Source of the DNA: an uncultured bacterium
GTDB taxonomy: Bacteria > Bacillota > Clostridia > Oscillospirales > Acutalibacteraceae
Assembly (NCBI GenBank): GCA_905215055.1
Contig: CAJMOH010000044.1
Span: 1 to 22,661 of the forward strand
DNA: 22,661 bases
Direction of reading: 5' to 3'
Positions 1 to 7,143 of the stretch are shown here, piece by piece. Both the position numbers and the translations under genes were made by a program. The notes below the pieces were generated by a model, which had not been told where the DNA came from, did no database searches, and worked only from the letters and a program-made list of their open reading frames with translations. Within the stretch, counting starts at the first letter, position 1. Each line of letters opens with the position of its first letter.

Positions 1-3
1 AGC

Positions 4-43
4 AAAAAACCTGCTCTGGCTTAATTGCCGGAGCAGGTTTTTC
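4..43 (-). terminator. Bidirectional intrinsic terminator
   Basis: CCTGCTC (10-16) pairs with GAGCAGG (31-37). The stem continues inward through TGGC/GCCG and outward through an A-run/T-run pair. It has a T-tract on either strand, so it can end the leftward lipoprotein transcript and any rightward transcript entering from the left. Confidence 0.8.
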
Positions 44-52
44 TACAGGCTG

Positions 53-80
53 AGAGAGCCACAGTGTTGGCTCTCTTTTT
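53..80 (+). terminator. Intrinsic terminator, rightward
   Basis: AGAGAGCC (53-60) pairs with GGCTCTCT (69-76) around an 8-nt loop, followed by TTTTT on the + strand. It stands in tandem with the previous hairpin. It presumably ends a + strand gene lying left of the window, because no rightward gene is seen here. Confidence 0.6.
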
Positions 81-86
81 GTCCGT

Positions 87-476
87 TTAATTTTGATGAA
101 CCAGCTTTTTGAATTCCGCCGCTGTCACGTTGGAACGATACAGCTGTTCTTCTCCATCGTAATAAAAATCAATGTAGTTCCCGTTGACGTCCACATAGGC
201 CGTGGTAGTTTGTCCATTGTCGTTCAACTCCAGCAGATAGTCCGGATAATAGGCAAACAGGGAAAAGCTTTTGTCCAGGGGCTCGGCGTTCTCCAAAACC
301 TGAGAGAAGGCCTCCATGCGCTCCTCCTTTTCGCCGGAGCTGGCGTTTAAGTGAATCAGCTTCAAATGCTGGCCATAGCCTTGGAAAAGGTCCAGCGTCA
401 GGGCGTCAGGCTGAGAGCATCCGGCGCACAACAGGAACAAGACGGCGGCAAGCAAAAGGGCAGCGGTTTTTTTCAT
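87..476 (-). CDS. Small putative lipoprotein of unknown function
   Basis: This is a 129-residue protein with a lipoprotein signal peptide: a KK-containing n-region, a hydrophobic stretch at residues 5-16 and the lipobox LCAGC, with Cys20 as the predicted lipidated residue. The mature part is short and acidic-polar, with Tyr-rich strands (YYPDYLLEL and IDFYYDGE) that suggest a small beta-rich domain. I do not recognise a family. The start is supported by AAGGAG upstream of the ATG. It lies about 60 nt downstream of the amidohydrolase on the same strand, so the two may be co-transcribed. Its transcript is closed by the hairpin at 4-43. Membrane anchoring on the outer face of the cytoplasmic membrane is inferred from the signal; its function is unknown. 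Confidence 0.75.
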   Translation of the reverse strand: MKKTAALLLAAVLFLLCAGCSQPDALTLDLFQGYGQHLKLIHLNASSGEKEERMEAFSQVLENAEPLDKSFSLFAYYPDYLLELNDNGQTTTAYVDVNGNYIDFYYDGEEQLYRSNVTAAEFKKLVHQN

Positions 477-536
477 GGCAAATCTCCTTTTTCACGGGAG
501 TGGTTTTCTCCATTCTACCCGTTTTTCAAGCAAATG

Positions 537-1337
537 TCAAACCGTGATGTCAAAAAGCTCTTCTGCGTTGCCATAGGCAATGCGCTCCCGTTCCGCCGGT
601 GTCAGACCGGCGGCGTCCAGCAGGGCCTTTTCCGCCGGAGCGGTAGACCAGGGGCAGTCCGTGGCGAAAAGCACCCTGTCTGCCCCGTGAAGCTTTACAA
701 GCTCTGTAAACGTGGCGGCGTCCAGAAAGTGAGAGGCAAAGGCCGTGTCGAAATAGACGTTCTTCTTCCTGGCCAGATGCTTGGCGGCCAGCTCCGGCGT
801 CTCCATGCCTCCCATGTGGGCGGCAATGATGGTCAGCCGGGGAAACAGGTCGGCAATCTTCCCCAGCACGTCCGAGGGACAGTGGACCAGGTTAGGGGAG
901 AGGGGGTCTCGGCCTGTGTGAAAGGCCACTGGCAGGCCCAGGCGCTCCGCCTCCGCGTAGATGGGCAGCGCCGCCTCATCCCCAATGAAGAATTCCTGAT
1001 AGTCCGGGTGCAGCTTAATGCCGTACAGCCCCATCTCCTTGATCCGGTGCATTTCCTCAATGGCGTTTTCCGCGAAGGGGAACACGCTGCCAAAGCAGTA
1101 GATGCTGTCGTGCTGGGACTCCTTGGCAAAGCTGTTCACCGAGGTTTGCTGATGGGCGTTGGTGGCAATGTGCAGGGCCATGCCTCCAGCGCAGCCCCAT
1201 TCCTCCAGGTTTTTCACCGTGCCGGAGCGGGTGCCGTCGCTGTACGTTTCGCACTTGCTGATTTCCCGCAGCTTTGGCAGGGCCTTGCCTGCCAGCTTGT
1301 CCGGAAAAAAGTGGATGTGTGTGTCAAAGTATTTCAT
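537..1337 (-). CDS. Amidohydrolase family 2 (TIM-barrel metal-dependent hydrolase)
   Basis: This 266-residue protein has the hallmarks of the amidohydrolase_2 family (the ACMSD/gamma-resorcylate decarboxylase-like branch). These are an N-terminal HxH in DTHIHF (His7, His9), GIKLHP near residue 106, a barrel histidine in AFHTGRD (His140), AAHMGG (His174) and the late metal-site aspartate in FATDCPW (Asp227). The length is normal for small family members. Such enzymes are cytosolic, metal-dependent hydrolases or decarboxylases. The substrate cannot be read from sequence, and the neighbours (a lipoprotein and a ribosomal-protein operon) give no pathway clue. The ATG is preceded by GAAAGGAG. It probably belongs to its own transcription unit, downstream of the rpsR terminator. 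Confidence 0.85.
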   Translation of the reverse strand: MKYFDTHIHFFPDKLAGKALPKLREISKCETYSDGTRSGTVKNLEEWGCAGGMALHIATNAHQQTSVNSFAKESQHDSIYCFGSVFPFAENAIEEMHRIKEMGLYGIKLHPDYQEFFIGDEAALPIYAEAERLGLPVAFHTGRDPLSPNLVHCPSDVLGKIADLFPRLTIIAAHMGGMETPELAAKHLARKKNVYFDTAFASHFLDAATFTELVKLHGADRVLFATDCPWSTAPAEKALLDAAGLTPAERERIAYGNAEELFDITV

Positions 1338-1466
1338 AGGCAGTCTCCTTTCAGAAAAACAGAGTCAAAGGCGCGGGAAGGCTTGGGGCTTTGGCTGGAA
1401 AAAAGCAGGCCCGCCGCTCCGATTCCGTCTCATCCCTCTTGAGCCGGAAAGGTCCGCAAACAGAAA

Positions 1467-1492
1467 GAGGCCTTCCCCTGGGGGAAAGCCTC
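1467..1492 (-). terminator. Terminator of the rpsF-ssb-rpsR operon
   Basis: The inverted repeat GAGGCCTTCCCC / GGGGAAAGCCTC (1467-1478 / 1481-1492) has one mismatch. Read leftwards it is followed by a moderately T-rich TTTCTGTTTG. It lies 16 nt past the rpsR stop codon. Confidence 0.65.
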
Positions 1493-1507
1493 GTGTCTGA
1501 CAGGCAA

Positions 1508-1759
1508 TCAGTCAGAAGTGTAGGGCAGCAGCGCCAGATGACGGGCGCGCTTGATGGCCACAGTGAGAGCGCGCTGATGATACGCGCAGGTGCCGGTCAC
1601 ACGGCGGGGGAGGATCTTGCCTCTCTCGGAGATGAAACGGCGCAGCTTGGCCACATCCTTGTAATCAATGTAGGGAGCGCGGTCCACGCAGAAGCTGCAA
1701 ACCTTTTTGCGTCCCTTGCGTCCGCCGCGGCGGACTTCTCTTTCGGGTCTATCTGCCAT
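1508..1759 (-). CDS. rpsR: 30S ribosomal protein S18
   Basis: This is ribosomal protein S18, 83 residues, full length. It binds 16S rRNA as a heterodimer with S6 on the platform of the small subunit. The basic N-terminus and the core KDVAKLRRFISERGKILPRR are typical. CSFC (Cys21, Cys24) together with Cys58 and His61 in TGTCAYHQ form the zinc-binding (C+) arrangement seen in one S18 paralogue class; that zinc is bound is an inference. It is the last gene of the conserved rpsF-ssb-rpsR operon and is followed by a hairpin terminator. The order and spacing match most Firmicutes. Confidence 0.98.
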   Translation of the reverse strand: MADRPEREVRRGGRKGRKKVCSFCVDRAPYIDYKDVAKLRRFISERGKILPRRVTGTCAYHQRALTVAIKRARHLALLPYTSD

Positions 1760-1818
1760 GCCAAAAAGCCTCCTTTGCTTTTAGTCAACGGAGAACGTTC
1801 CAGCCATCCTTCTTAAAA

Positions 1819-2298
1819 TTAGAAGGGCAGGTCGTCGTCCCCCAGGATCTCTTCAAAATCCTCGCTGCTTCCGCTGGAATAGGCGGGAGCAGGCTCGCTG
1901 AACGCCGCGGGCTGCTGAGGCTCAGGGCTGCTGGGCCGGGTATAGGCCTGGCCGTAATCCCCGCCAGAGGGGTTATCCCGCTTGGAGCCCACAAAGCTTA
2001 CATCGTTGGCCTGAATTTCCACAGCCTTGCGCTTGTTGCCGCTGCGGTCCTCATAGCTTCTGGTCTGAATGGATCCCGTTACCGCCATCATCTGGCCCTT
2101 GGTGAAGTATTTGCAGATAAATTCCGCTGTGCTTCTCCAGGCTACCACGTCAATCCAGTCTGTCTGACGCTCGGTGCCAGCCTTGGCATAGCTGCGGTCC
2201 ACCGCCAGCGTAAACGACGTGACCGCCACGCCAGAAGCAGTGTGTCTCAGTTCCGGGTCAGCCGAAAGCCTTCCCACAATCGCCGCTACATTCAGCAT
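1819..2298 (-). CDS. ssb: Single-stranded DNA-binding protein
   Basis: This 159-residue SSB has an N-terminal OB fold (about residues 1-105; MLNVAAIVGRL, then TSFTLAVDR, WIDVVAW and a GSIQTRSYED segment). A glycine/proline/serine-rich low-complexity linker follows, ending in the acidic tip DDDLPF, which docks partner proteins such as RecQ, PriA and exonucleases. It coats ssDNA during replication, repair and recombination, normally as a tetramer. It lies between rpsF and rpsR, the standard arrangement, and is expressed from the rpsF promoter. The length is typical of a housekeeping Firmicute SSB rather than a shorter phage form. Confidence 0.98.
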   Translation of the reverse strand: MLNVAAIVGRLSADPELRHTASGVAVTSFTLAVDRSYAKAGTERQTDWIDVVAWRSTAEFICKYFTKGQMMAVTGSIQTRSYEDRSGNKRKAVEIQANDVSFVGSKRDNPSGGDYGQAYTRPSSPEPQQPAAFSEPAPAYSSGSSEDFEEILGDDDLPF

Positions 2299-2323
2299 GC
2301 TTTACACTCGCTTTCCTTTTCGA

Positions 2324-2734
2324 TCACTCTGCGGATTCCGCAGCGGTTGCCTCAACGGCTTCCACGGCAATGGCTTCCACATCGATGTTGTTCTCTTCGG
2401 CCTTCTTCGCTTTCTGAGCGTTCAAAGCGGCCACATGGCGGGGATCCCGCTTGACAATCAGGTTCCGCAGGATGCCGTCGGTAATGCCCAGACGCCGGTC
2501 CAGCTCGGCGGTAAACTCAGGGCCGCTCTGGAAGTTGATCAGAGTGTAATAACCCTCGGTCTGCTTCGCGATGGGATAGGCGAAACGGCGTTTCCCCCAA
2601 TCGTCAACACTTTCAACAGTACCATGCTCCGCAATGAGAGCCTTGAACCGGTTCACCAGCTCCGCGCTGCCTTCCTCGCCCAGCTTCGCGGAAGTGACGA
2701 TCACCACTTCGTACAGGTTCTTTCCTTCTGCCAT
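2324..2734 (-). CDS. rpsF: 30S ribosomal protein S6
   Basis: This 136-residue S6 begins MAEGKNLYEVV. The reading frame stays open further upstream, but the start at 2734 is chosen because AGGAGG lies just upstream of it and the longer version would begin at the promoter. The core has the usual S6 ferredoxin-like fold signatures: DDWGKRRFAYPI, then EGYYTLINF and a late RNLIVKR strand. The C-terminal tail is long, alanine/glutamate-rich and acidic (about 30 residues), as in many high-GC Clostridia. S6 pairs with S18 on the 30S platform. It heads the operon with ssb and rpsR. Confidence 0.97.
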   Translation of the reverse strand: MAEGKNLYEVVIVTSAKLGEEGSAELVNRFKALIAEHGTVESVDDWGKRRFAYPIAKQTEGYYTLINFQSGPEFTAELDRRLGITDGILRNLIVKRDPRHVAALNAQKAKKAEENNIDVEAIAVEAVEATAAESAE

Positions 2735-2762
2735 TTGTATTGCACCTCCTTTTGGTCTTTTG

Positions 2763-2790
2763 GCCCCGGGCAGTTGGCTTGTCCCGGAGC
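2763..2790 (-). promoter_or_regulatory. GC-rich leader hairpin of rpsF mRNA, possible S6:S18 autoregulatory site
   Basis: In the rpsF leader, an 8-bp arm at 2763-2770 pairs with 2783-2790 around a 12-nt loop, a short distance upstream of AGGAGG. In many bacteria the S6:S18 complex binds a leader structure of this mRNA to repress translation. The position fits that role. I could not confirm the characteristic unpaired CCG of the known motif, so the regulatory role is an inference. Confidence 0.35.
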
Positions 2791-2834
2791 AAGGATGAAA
2801 TTTCGCTAGAGAATAACGAAAATCAACGGGTAAT

Positions 2835-2863
2835 ATTATACCGGCAATCGGGGAAAAAGTCAA
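2835..2863 (-). promoter_or_regulatory. SigA-type promoter of the rpsF operon
   Basis: Read leftwards, TTGACT (2863-2858), a 17-nt spacer and TATAAT (2840-2835) form a near-perfect vegetative promoter. Transcription would start near 2828, giving a leader of about 95 nt. It sits in the gap after the preceding gene, so the ribosomal operon is transcribed independently. Confidence 0.85.
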
Positions 2864-2876
2864 GCAAAAACTTCCT

Positions 2877-3521
2877 TTATTCCAAGTAAGTTCCCATGGC
2901 CAGCTCCATCAAATGGACAGCTTTCCCGCCTCCCAGGGAAATGCCGGCGGTACACCGGTTGCAATAGGTCACAGCCAGAGGGGCGGTATACTTTGCCGCC
3001 TGCTCCGCGAAAAGCCGGGCCTGCTCCTCCTCTGGAAAATCATACAGCGGCACGCCGGGCCGCGCCTTTACCAAAGCGATGTTTTCCGGCAGGTGAGGCT
3101 CAAAGTGCAGGTTCCCGCAAAACACCGAGCGCTCCCGGTTTTCCTCCATCTCCCGGACCTGAACCCTCATCTTCCCCAGGCAGGAGCGCACAGCCTGGAA
3201 GATTTCCGGGTGCTTCCGGTCCCGCCAGCAGTCCTGCACGTTGACAACCAGCCCGCTGTAATCCGGCCAGGGAAAGTCCTCCTGCCGGTCCAGCCACACA
3301 AACAGGTTTTCCAGCAGGAGTTGATTGCCCTCCTTGGCCTCCAGGGTTTCCCGGCAGGCCTGGCAGAAGTAAAGGGCCGTGTCCCCGGCGGGGTAGGGTG
3401 TCTTGTCCACCCGGCAGCAGCCCGCTACCGGCACTCTTTCCTTCATGTAGTCCCGCAGCCGTTTCGCCGCTCGGGGGCTGGCCTTCGTAAAGTTGCAGCT
3501 GGGAAAATAAATGGTAGCCAT
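2877..3521 (-). CDS. Cysteine-rich HdrB/CCG-domain-like protein
   Basis: This 214-residue protein carries ten cysteines in two clusters. The first is Cys9 (FPSCN), Cys35-Cys36 (GCC) and CQAC at 53-56. The second is Cys98 (QDCW), Cys135 (FCGN) and CNRC at 187-190. That pattern resembles the duplicated cysteine-rich (CCG) domain of heterodisulfide reductase subunit B and of GlpC/LutA-type proteins, which hold unusual Fe-S clusters for electron transfer. The spacing between cysteines is shorter than in canonical HdrB. No HdrA- or HdrC-like partner is nearby. The start is supported by AAAGGAG upstream. It lies between the galU terminator and the rpsF promoter, so it may be transcribed by readthrough. 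Redox function is inferred from cysteine spacing only. Confidence 0.55.
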   Translation of the reverse strand: MATIYFPSCNFTKASPRAAKRLRDYMKERVPVAGCCRVDKTPYPAGDTALYFCQACRETLEAKEGNQLLLENLFVWLDRQEDFPWPDYSGLVVNVQDCWRDRKHPEIFQAVRSCLGKMRVQVREMEENRERSVFCGNLHFEPHLPENIALVKARPGVPLYDFPEEEQARLFAEQAAKYTAPLAVTYCNRCTAGISLGGGKAVHLMELAMGTYLE

Positions 3522-3538
3522 TCTTCATCGCTCCTTTC

Positions 3539-3567
3539 AAAAAATCCCCCCGGCGGCGCCAGGGGGC
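3539..3567 (-). terminator. Intrinsic terminator after galU
   Basis: CCCCC and GGGGG arms (3547-3551 / 3562-3566) enclose a small GGC/GCC inner stem, followed leftwards by a six-T run. The galU stop codon is 12 nt upstream. The T-run is close to the ribosome binding site of the next gene, so readthrough could couple the two. Confidence 0.75.
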
Positions 3568-3578
3568 AGTTCGTTTGT

Positions 3579-4454
3579 TCAAAGGGTCTTGCACAGCTCC
3601 TTTAGATAGGTTCGGAAATCCTCTCCAATCTCCGGATGCTTCAAGGCCACCTCTACGCTGGCCTGCATAATGCCCAGCTTGTTGCCCATGTCATACCGGG
3701 TGCCGGTAAAGTCCACGGCGGTCATGCCGTCCCGGCGGGCCAGGGCTTTCATGGCGTCGGTCAGCTGAATTTCCCCTCCGGCGCCGGGAGGAGTCTGTTC
3801 CAGAATGTCAAAGATCTCCGGGGGCAGCACGCACCGCCCCAAAATGGAGTAGAGAGACAGCTCTTGGCCGGGCTGGGGCTTTTCCACCATGTCGGTACAC
3901 AGAAAGTAGTTGTCTCGAATCGGCTCTACCTTCAGGGAGGAATACTTGCGGATGGCCTCTCGGGAGACCTCCTTCACGCCCACCACGCCGTTGCCAAACT
4001 GCTCGTAGGCCCGGATCAGCTGGCCGCAGGCCGGGTCGTCTCCCAGAATCACATCGTCGCCATAGAGAACGGCAAAGGGCTCGTCGCCCACAAATTCCCG
4101 GGCGCAGCCAATGGCGTGGCCCAGGCCCTTGGTCTCTTTCTGCCGCACATAGAAGATGTTGGCCAGCTTGGAGATGCCCACAATCTCCTCCAAAATCCGC
4201 TCCTTGGCAGGGTCGCCGGAAAGCCGCCGCTCCAGCTCGGGAGCGCGGTCAAAGTGGTCCTCCAAAAGCCCCTTGCCGCGGTTTGTGATAATGAGAATGT
4301 CCTCGATGCCAGAAGCCGCCGCCTCCTCTACAATATATTGGATAGCGGGCTTGTCCACAATGGGCAGCATTTCCTTGGGCATTACCTTGGTGGCGGGAAG
4401 CACCCGAGTGCCCAGCCCCGCCGCTGGAATAACAGCCTTGCGCACTTTTTTCAT
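3579..4454 (-). CDS. galU: UTP-glucose-1-phosphate uridylyltransferase
   Basis: This is a 291-residue GalU, full length. It makes UDP-glucose from UTP and glucose-1-phosphate, feeding cell-envelope polysaccharide and glycolipid synthesis. The nucleotide-binding loop AAGLGTRVLPATKVMPKEML lies near residue 11. It is followed by VDKPAIQYIVEEA, GLGHAIGCAREFVGDEPF, the metal-site region VLYGDDV and the late GEIQLTDAM. The frame is open far upstream, but the start at 4454 is chosen because GAAGGAG sits 9 nt before it and protein similarity begins there; an alternative ATG at 4463 abuts the ribosome binding site. The gene is closed by its own terminator. Confidence 0.96.
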   Translation of the reverse strand: MKKVRKAVIPAAGLGTRVLPATKVMPKEMLPIVDKPAIQYIVEEAAASGIEDILIITNRGKGLLEDHFDRAPELERRLSGDPAKERILEEIVGISKLANIFYVRQKETKGLGHAIGCAREFVGDEPFAVLYGDDVILGDDPACGQLIRAYEQFGNGVVGVKEVSREAIRKYSSLKVEPIRDNYFLCTDMVEKPQPGQELSLYSILGRCVLPPEIFDILEQTPPGAGGEIQLTDAMKALARRDGMTAVDFTGTRYDMGNKLGIMQASVEVALKHPEIGEDFRTYLKELCKTL

Positions 4455-4519
4455 AAAAAGCATCTCCTTCTCAAAAGTCCTGTGGGAAGCGTGGCTGCCG
4501 CGGTCTCGCGGCGAAAGAA

Positions 4520-4545
4520 GAGGCCGGGCAAAGGCGCCCCGCCTC
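4520..4545 (-). terminator. Probable terminator after the zinc-ribbon membrane protein gene
   Basis: GAGGCCGGGC (4520-4529) pairs with GCCCCGCCTC (4536-4545) with one mismatch. Read leftwards it is followed by TTCTTTCG and a second GC-rich hairpin near 4498-4513. The T-tract is weak. Confidence 0.45.
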
Positions 4546-4558
4546 TCCACCCCCCAGC

Positions 4559-5629
4559 TTACAGCCACAGAGGGATGTTTACAACAATCATATAGCAGAC
4601 AAACAGGCAGATGGCAATGGAGGTGTTCACTCCGCCCTTGGCGTCCAGGGTGTTGTTGGGGTCCCCGTCGTTGCCGCTTGCCTTCACCTCCCGCACGGTG
4701 CGGATACAGTGGCGCATATACATTTTGTTGCCCCGCATGCCGGTGACAATCATCACCACCAGCATGGTCAGCAGGCACACCATGGGCAGGCACAGATAGA
4801 GGTAGAGAATGGGCTGCTCCATCAGCAGCTGAGTCATCACCATCAGCTGCTCGTTGTTGGGATAGAGCAGCTGGCTGGTGTCCATGCCGGCCTGAGTCAT
4901 CAGGTCCAGCATCACAGGGGTGGCCACGAAGATATTGGCGCACAGATAGCCGATGTACAGCGCGAACATAAGGACGGTGACAATGGCCCCATACTTGTAC
5001 TGCTTGCGATAGAGCATCCAGGCGCCAGAGAACAGGAAGGCCATAAAATTGAACTTGTTCTTCCCCGTGGTTTTCATATAGCGAAACACCGGCATATAAT
5101 AGGCGGTATTTTGCTTTACCAGCTTGGAGGCGTCTCCAAAGGTGACACCCGCGTCCAAAGGCTCGGCGGGGGAGACGCCGCCCATGGGGTCATAGGCAAA
5201 GGGCGGCACCGTGCCGCCAAAGCCGCTTCGAGGCGGGTTAAAGCCAAAGCCCCCTCCCGCCTGGGGAGGTGTTTGGCCATAGGCGCCGGTGTCCCGGTCC
5301 TTGGTCTGGCTTGTGTTTTGATACTGCTGGGGCTGCCCGGTGAGAGAGGCGCCGCAGCGGTTGCAGAACAAGGCGCTGTGGCCGTTCAGAGTGCCACAGA
5401 CAGGACACTCCTGGTCCTTGATCTCGGTGCGGGGGTCCGGGGCTTGGGGGGGAGCGGGCGGTTTCCACTCTTTTCCCTCTTTATGCAGGTCGTCAAAAAT
5501 ACATTCGCCTTTTTCCTGATAACAGGCCCGGTGATAAGGCGCGCCGCACTCCGGACACACAACAATGTCGTCCCCAGAGCGGAAGGGTACCCCGCACACG
5601 GGACACTTGATTCCAGTGTAATCCAGCAT
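4559..5629 (-). CDS. RING-like/zinc-ribbon membrane protein with DUF2628-like domain
   Basis: This 356-residue protein has three parts. At the N-terminus is a RING-like zinc module (CPVC at 9-12, CPEC at 25-28, then His33, Cys36 and Cys43), which resembles the prokaryotic RING finger family. A second zinc ribbon follows (CPVC at 75-78 and CNRC at 89-92). After a Gly/Pro/Gln-rich linker comes a membrane domain with helices near 213-235, 274-297 and 334-353. The motif FNFMAFLFSGAWMLYRKQY before the first helix is typical of DUF2628 proteins. The role is unknown. Cytoplasmic zinc modules tethered to a membrane region suggest a sensor or scaffold, which is inference. The start has AAAGGA upstream. 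Confidence 0.75.
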   Translation of the reverse strand: MLDYTGIKCPVCGVPFRSGDDIVVCPECGAPYHRACYQEKGECIFDDLHKEGKEWKPPAPPQAPDPRTEIKDQECPVCGTLNGHSALFCNRCGASLTGQPQQYQNTSQTKDRDTGAYGQTPPQAGGGFGFNPPRSGFGGTVPPFAYDPMGGVSPAEPLDAGVTFGDASKLVKQNTAYYMPVFRYMKTTGKNKFNFMAFLFSGAWMLYRKQYKYGAIVTVLMFALYIGYLCANIFVATPVMLDLMTQAGMDTSQLLYPNNEQLMVMTQLLMEQPILYLYLCLPMVCLLTMLVVMIVTGMRGNKMYMRHCIRTVREVKASGNDGDPNNTLDAKGGVNTSIAICLFVCYMIVVNIPLWL

Positions 5630-5805
5630 AAATGGTCCTTTCCTTTACAGCTGCGTTGCAGATAGATTTTTCATTGCACTTATTTTACACGATTCTTGTC
5701 AAAAGCGCAATGAATTCCCGGCTGAATTTTCAGTCTGTTAATAACTTTCACAATTTTGACGCAATGAAAAGGGGGTTGTTTCCCTGTCTTTGGCGCAAGA
5801 AACGG

Positions 5806-5834
5806 TTTACAATCCGCCCGGTTTCCTGTATAAT
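5806..5834 (+). promoter_or_regulatory. SigA-type promoter of prfB
   Basis: TTTACA (5806-5811), a 17-nt spacer and TATAAT (5829-5834). The predicted start near 5841 leaves a leader of about 33 nt. This excludes the in-frame upstream start at 5790 and supports translation from 5874. Confidence 0.8.
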
Positions 5835-5873
5835 ACTACAAGACTACGATTTGGAAAGGTTGTCCATAGTACT

Positions 5874-7001
5874 ATGCTGCAATTTGAGGAATTAAAACGC
5901 CAGCTGGAGGAACAGGAAAAGGCCCTGGCCAGCCTAGGGGATTCCCTGGGCCTGGAAAAGCTGCGGGAAGAGGTGGACATGCTGGAGCACAAGTCCGCCG
6001 AGCCTGGCTTTTGGGACAATATGGAGCAGGCCCAGAAGGTTACCCAGCGCATGGCCGCTCTCAAAGACAAGGATGAGGCCTATCAGCGGCTGCAAGGCCG
6101 GGCGGAGGACTGCATGGCCCTCATCGAGATGGGCGACGAGGCCGAGGACCTGTCCCTGGTAGACGAGGCCAAAGAGGAGATTGAGGCCATCACCCAGGAG
6201 ATTGCCTCCATGCGGCTCGCCACCCTGCTCACAGGGGAATACGATAAAAACAACGCCATTCTCACCTTCCACGCCGGCTCTGGCGGCACCGAGGCCCAGG
6301 ACTGGGCGGAGATGCTGTTCCGCATGTATAACCGCTGGGCGGAGCGCCACGGCTTTAAGGTCACCACCCTGGATTACCTGGATGGGGACGAGGCCGGCCT
6401 GAAGAGCGCCTCCATCATGGTGGAGGGAGAAAACGCCTACGGCTATTTAAAGGGCGAGGCGGGCGTTCACCGGCTGGTGCGGGTGTCCCCCTTTGACGCG
6501 GCGGGACGCCGCCACACCTCCTTCAGCTCTCTGGAGGTCATGCCCGAAATGGAGCTGGACAACACCGTGGAGATCCCCCCGGAGGACATCAAAATGGAGG
6601 TTTACCGGGCCAGCGGCGCCGGCGGTCAGAAGGTCAACAAGACCTCCTCCGCTGTGCGGCTGATCCACATTCCCACGGGCATCACCGTGTCCTGTCAAGT
6701 GGAGCGCAGCCAGTTCCAAAACCGAGAGGTGGCCATGAAAATGCTGGTGGCCAAGCTGATGGAGATCAAGGAGCGGGAAAACCTGGAGAAGATCTCCGAC
6801 ATCAAGGGCGAGCAGAAGGAGATCACCTGGGGAAGCCAGATCCGTTCCTATGTGTTCATGCCCTACACCATGGTGAAGGATCACCGCACCGGCTTTGAGA
6901 CGGGCAACGTCAACGCCGTGATGGACGGCGATCTGGACGGCTTTATCAATGCCTATCTTACTGCCCAGAGCCAAGGCACCCTGGGCGAGAATATCGAGTG
7001 A
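5874..7001 (+). CDS. prfB: Peptide chain release factor 2, without programmed frameshift
   Basis: This is a 375-residue class-I release factor that ends translation at UGA and UAA. SPF at 205-207 is the RF2 stop-codon recognition tripeptide, and GGQ at 250-252 (SGAGGQKVNKTSS) is the peptidyl-hydrolysis motif. A helical N-terminal domain covers about residues 1-110. In many bacteria prfB contains an in-frame UGA near codon 25 bypassed by +1 frameshifting. Here the frame is continuous (SLGDSLGLE), so that autoregulation is absent. The start at 5874 is chosen from the promoter position; its ribosome binding site GGAAAGG is rather distant (14 nt). Confidence 0.96.
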   Translation: MLQFEELKRQLEEQEKALASLGDSLGLEKLREEVDMLEHKSAEPGFWDNMEQAQKVTQRMAALKDKDEAYQRLQGRAEDCMALIEMGDEAEDLSLVDEAKEEIEAITQEIASMRLATLLTGEYDKNNAILTFHAGSGGTEAQDWAEMLFRMYNRWAERHGFKVTTLDYLDGDEAGLKSASIMVEGENAYGYLKGEAGVHRLVRVSPFDAAGRRHTSFSSLEVMPEMELDNTVEIPPEDIKMEVYRASGAGGQKVNKTSSAVRLIHIPTGITVSCQVERSQFQNREVAMKMLVAKLMEIKERENLEKISDIKGEQKEITWGSQIRSYVFMPYTMVKDHRTGFETGNVNAVMDGDLDGFINAYLTAQSQGTLGENIE

Positions 7002-7044
7002 GGGAGACTGGGCGAAAGAGCCTTTTACACCTTCTAAAACGGAG

Positions 7045-7081
7045 ACGGGATCACTGCGGGAGCGGCGGTCCCGTTTTTTTG
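7045..7081 (+). terminator. Intrinsic terminator after prfB
   Basis: ACGGGA (7045-7050) pairs with TCCCGT (7069-7074) around a GC-rich loop, followed directly by a seven-T run. It lies about 45 nt past the prfB stop. Confidence 0.85.
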
Positions 7082-7082
7082 C

Positions 7083-7109
7083 ACGCCGCGGTTTTTTGCC
7101 GCATAGAAT
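7083..7109 (+). promoter_or_regulatory. Candidate sporulation (SigK-like) promoter of the collagen-like gene
   Basis: CATAGAAT (7102-7109) fits the CATAnnnT minus-10 element recognised by the mother-cell sporulation sigma factors SigE/SigK. An AC at 7083-7084 lies at the SigK minus-35 distance. No vegetative promoter is visible between the prfB terminator and the gene. The match is short, so this rests on context as much as on sequence. Confidence 0.4.
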
Positions 7110-7143
7110 GGTGGGCAGACCTGCTGCGGAAAGGGGAGATATC

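Noticed and set aside
4455..4943. N-terminal extension of GalU
   Set aside because: The frame is open but overlaps the zinc-ribbon gene antisense and lies upstream of a clear ribosome binding site and the conserved GalU start.
4709..5665. A 318-codon plus-strand open frame opposite the zinc-ribbon membrane protein gene
   Set aside because: It is His/Gly/Ala-rich shadow sequence without a ribosome binding site, and the minus-strand protein has clear zinc motifs and membrane helices.
5790..5873. Longer N-terminus for RF2
   Set aside because: This start lies upstream of the promoter's predicted transcription start, and RF2 similarity begins at 5874.
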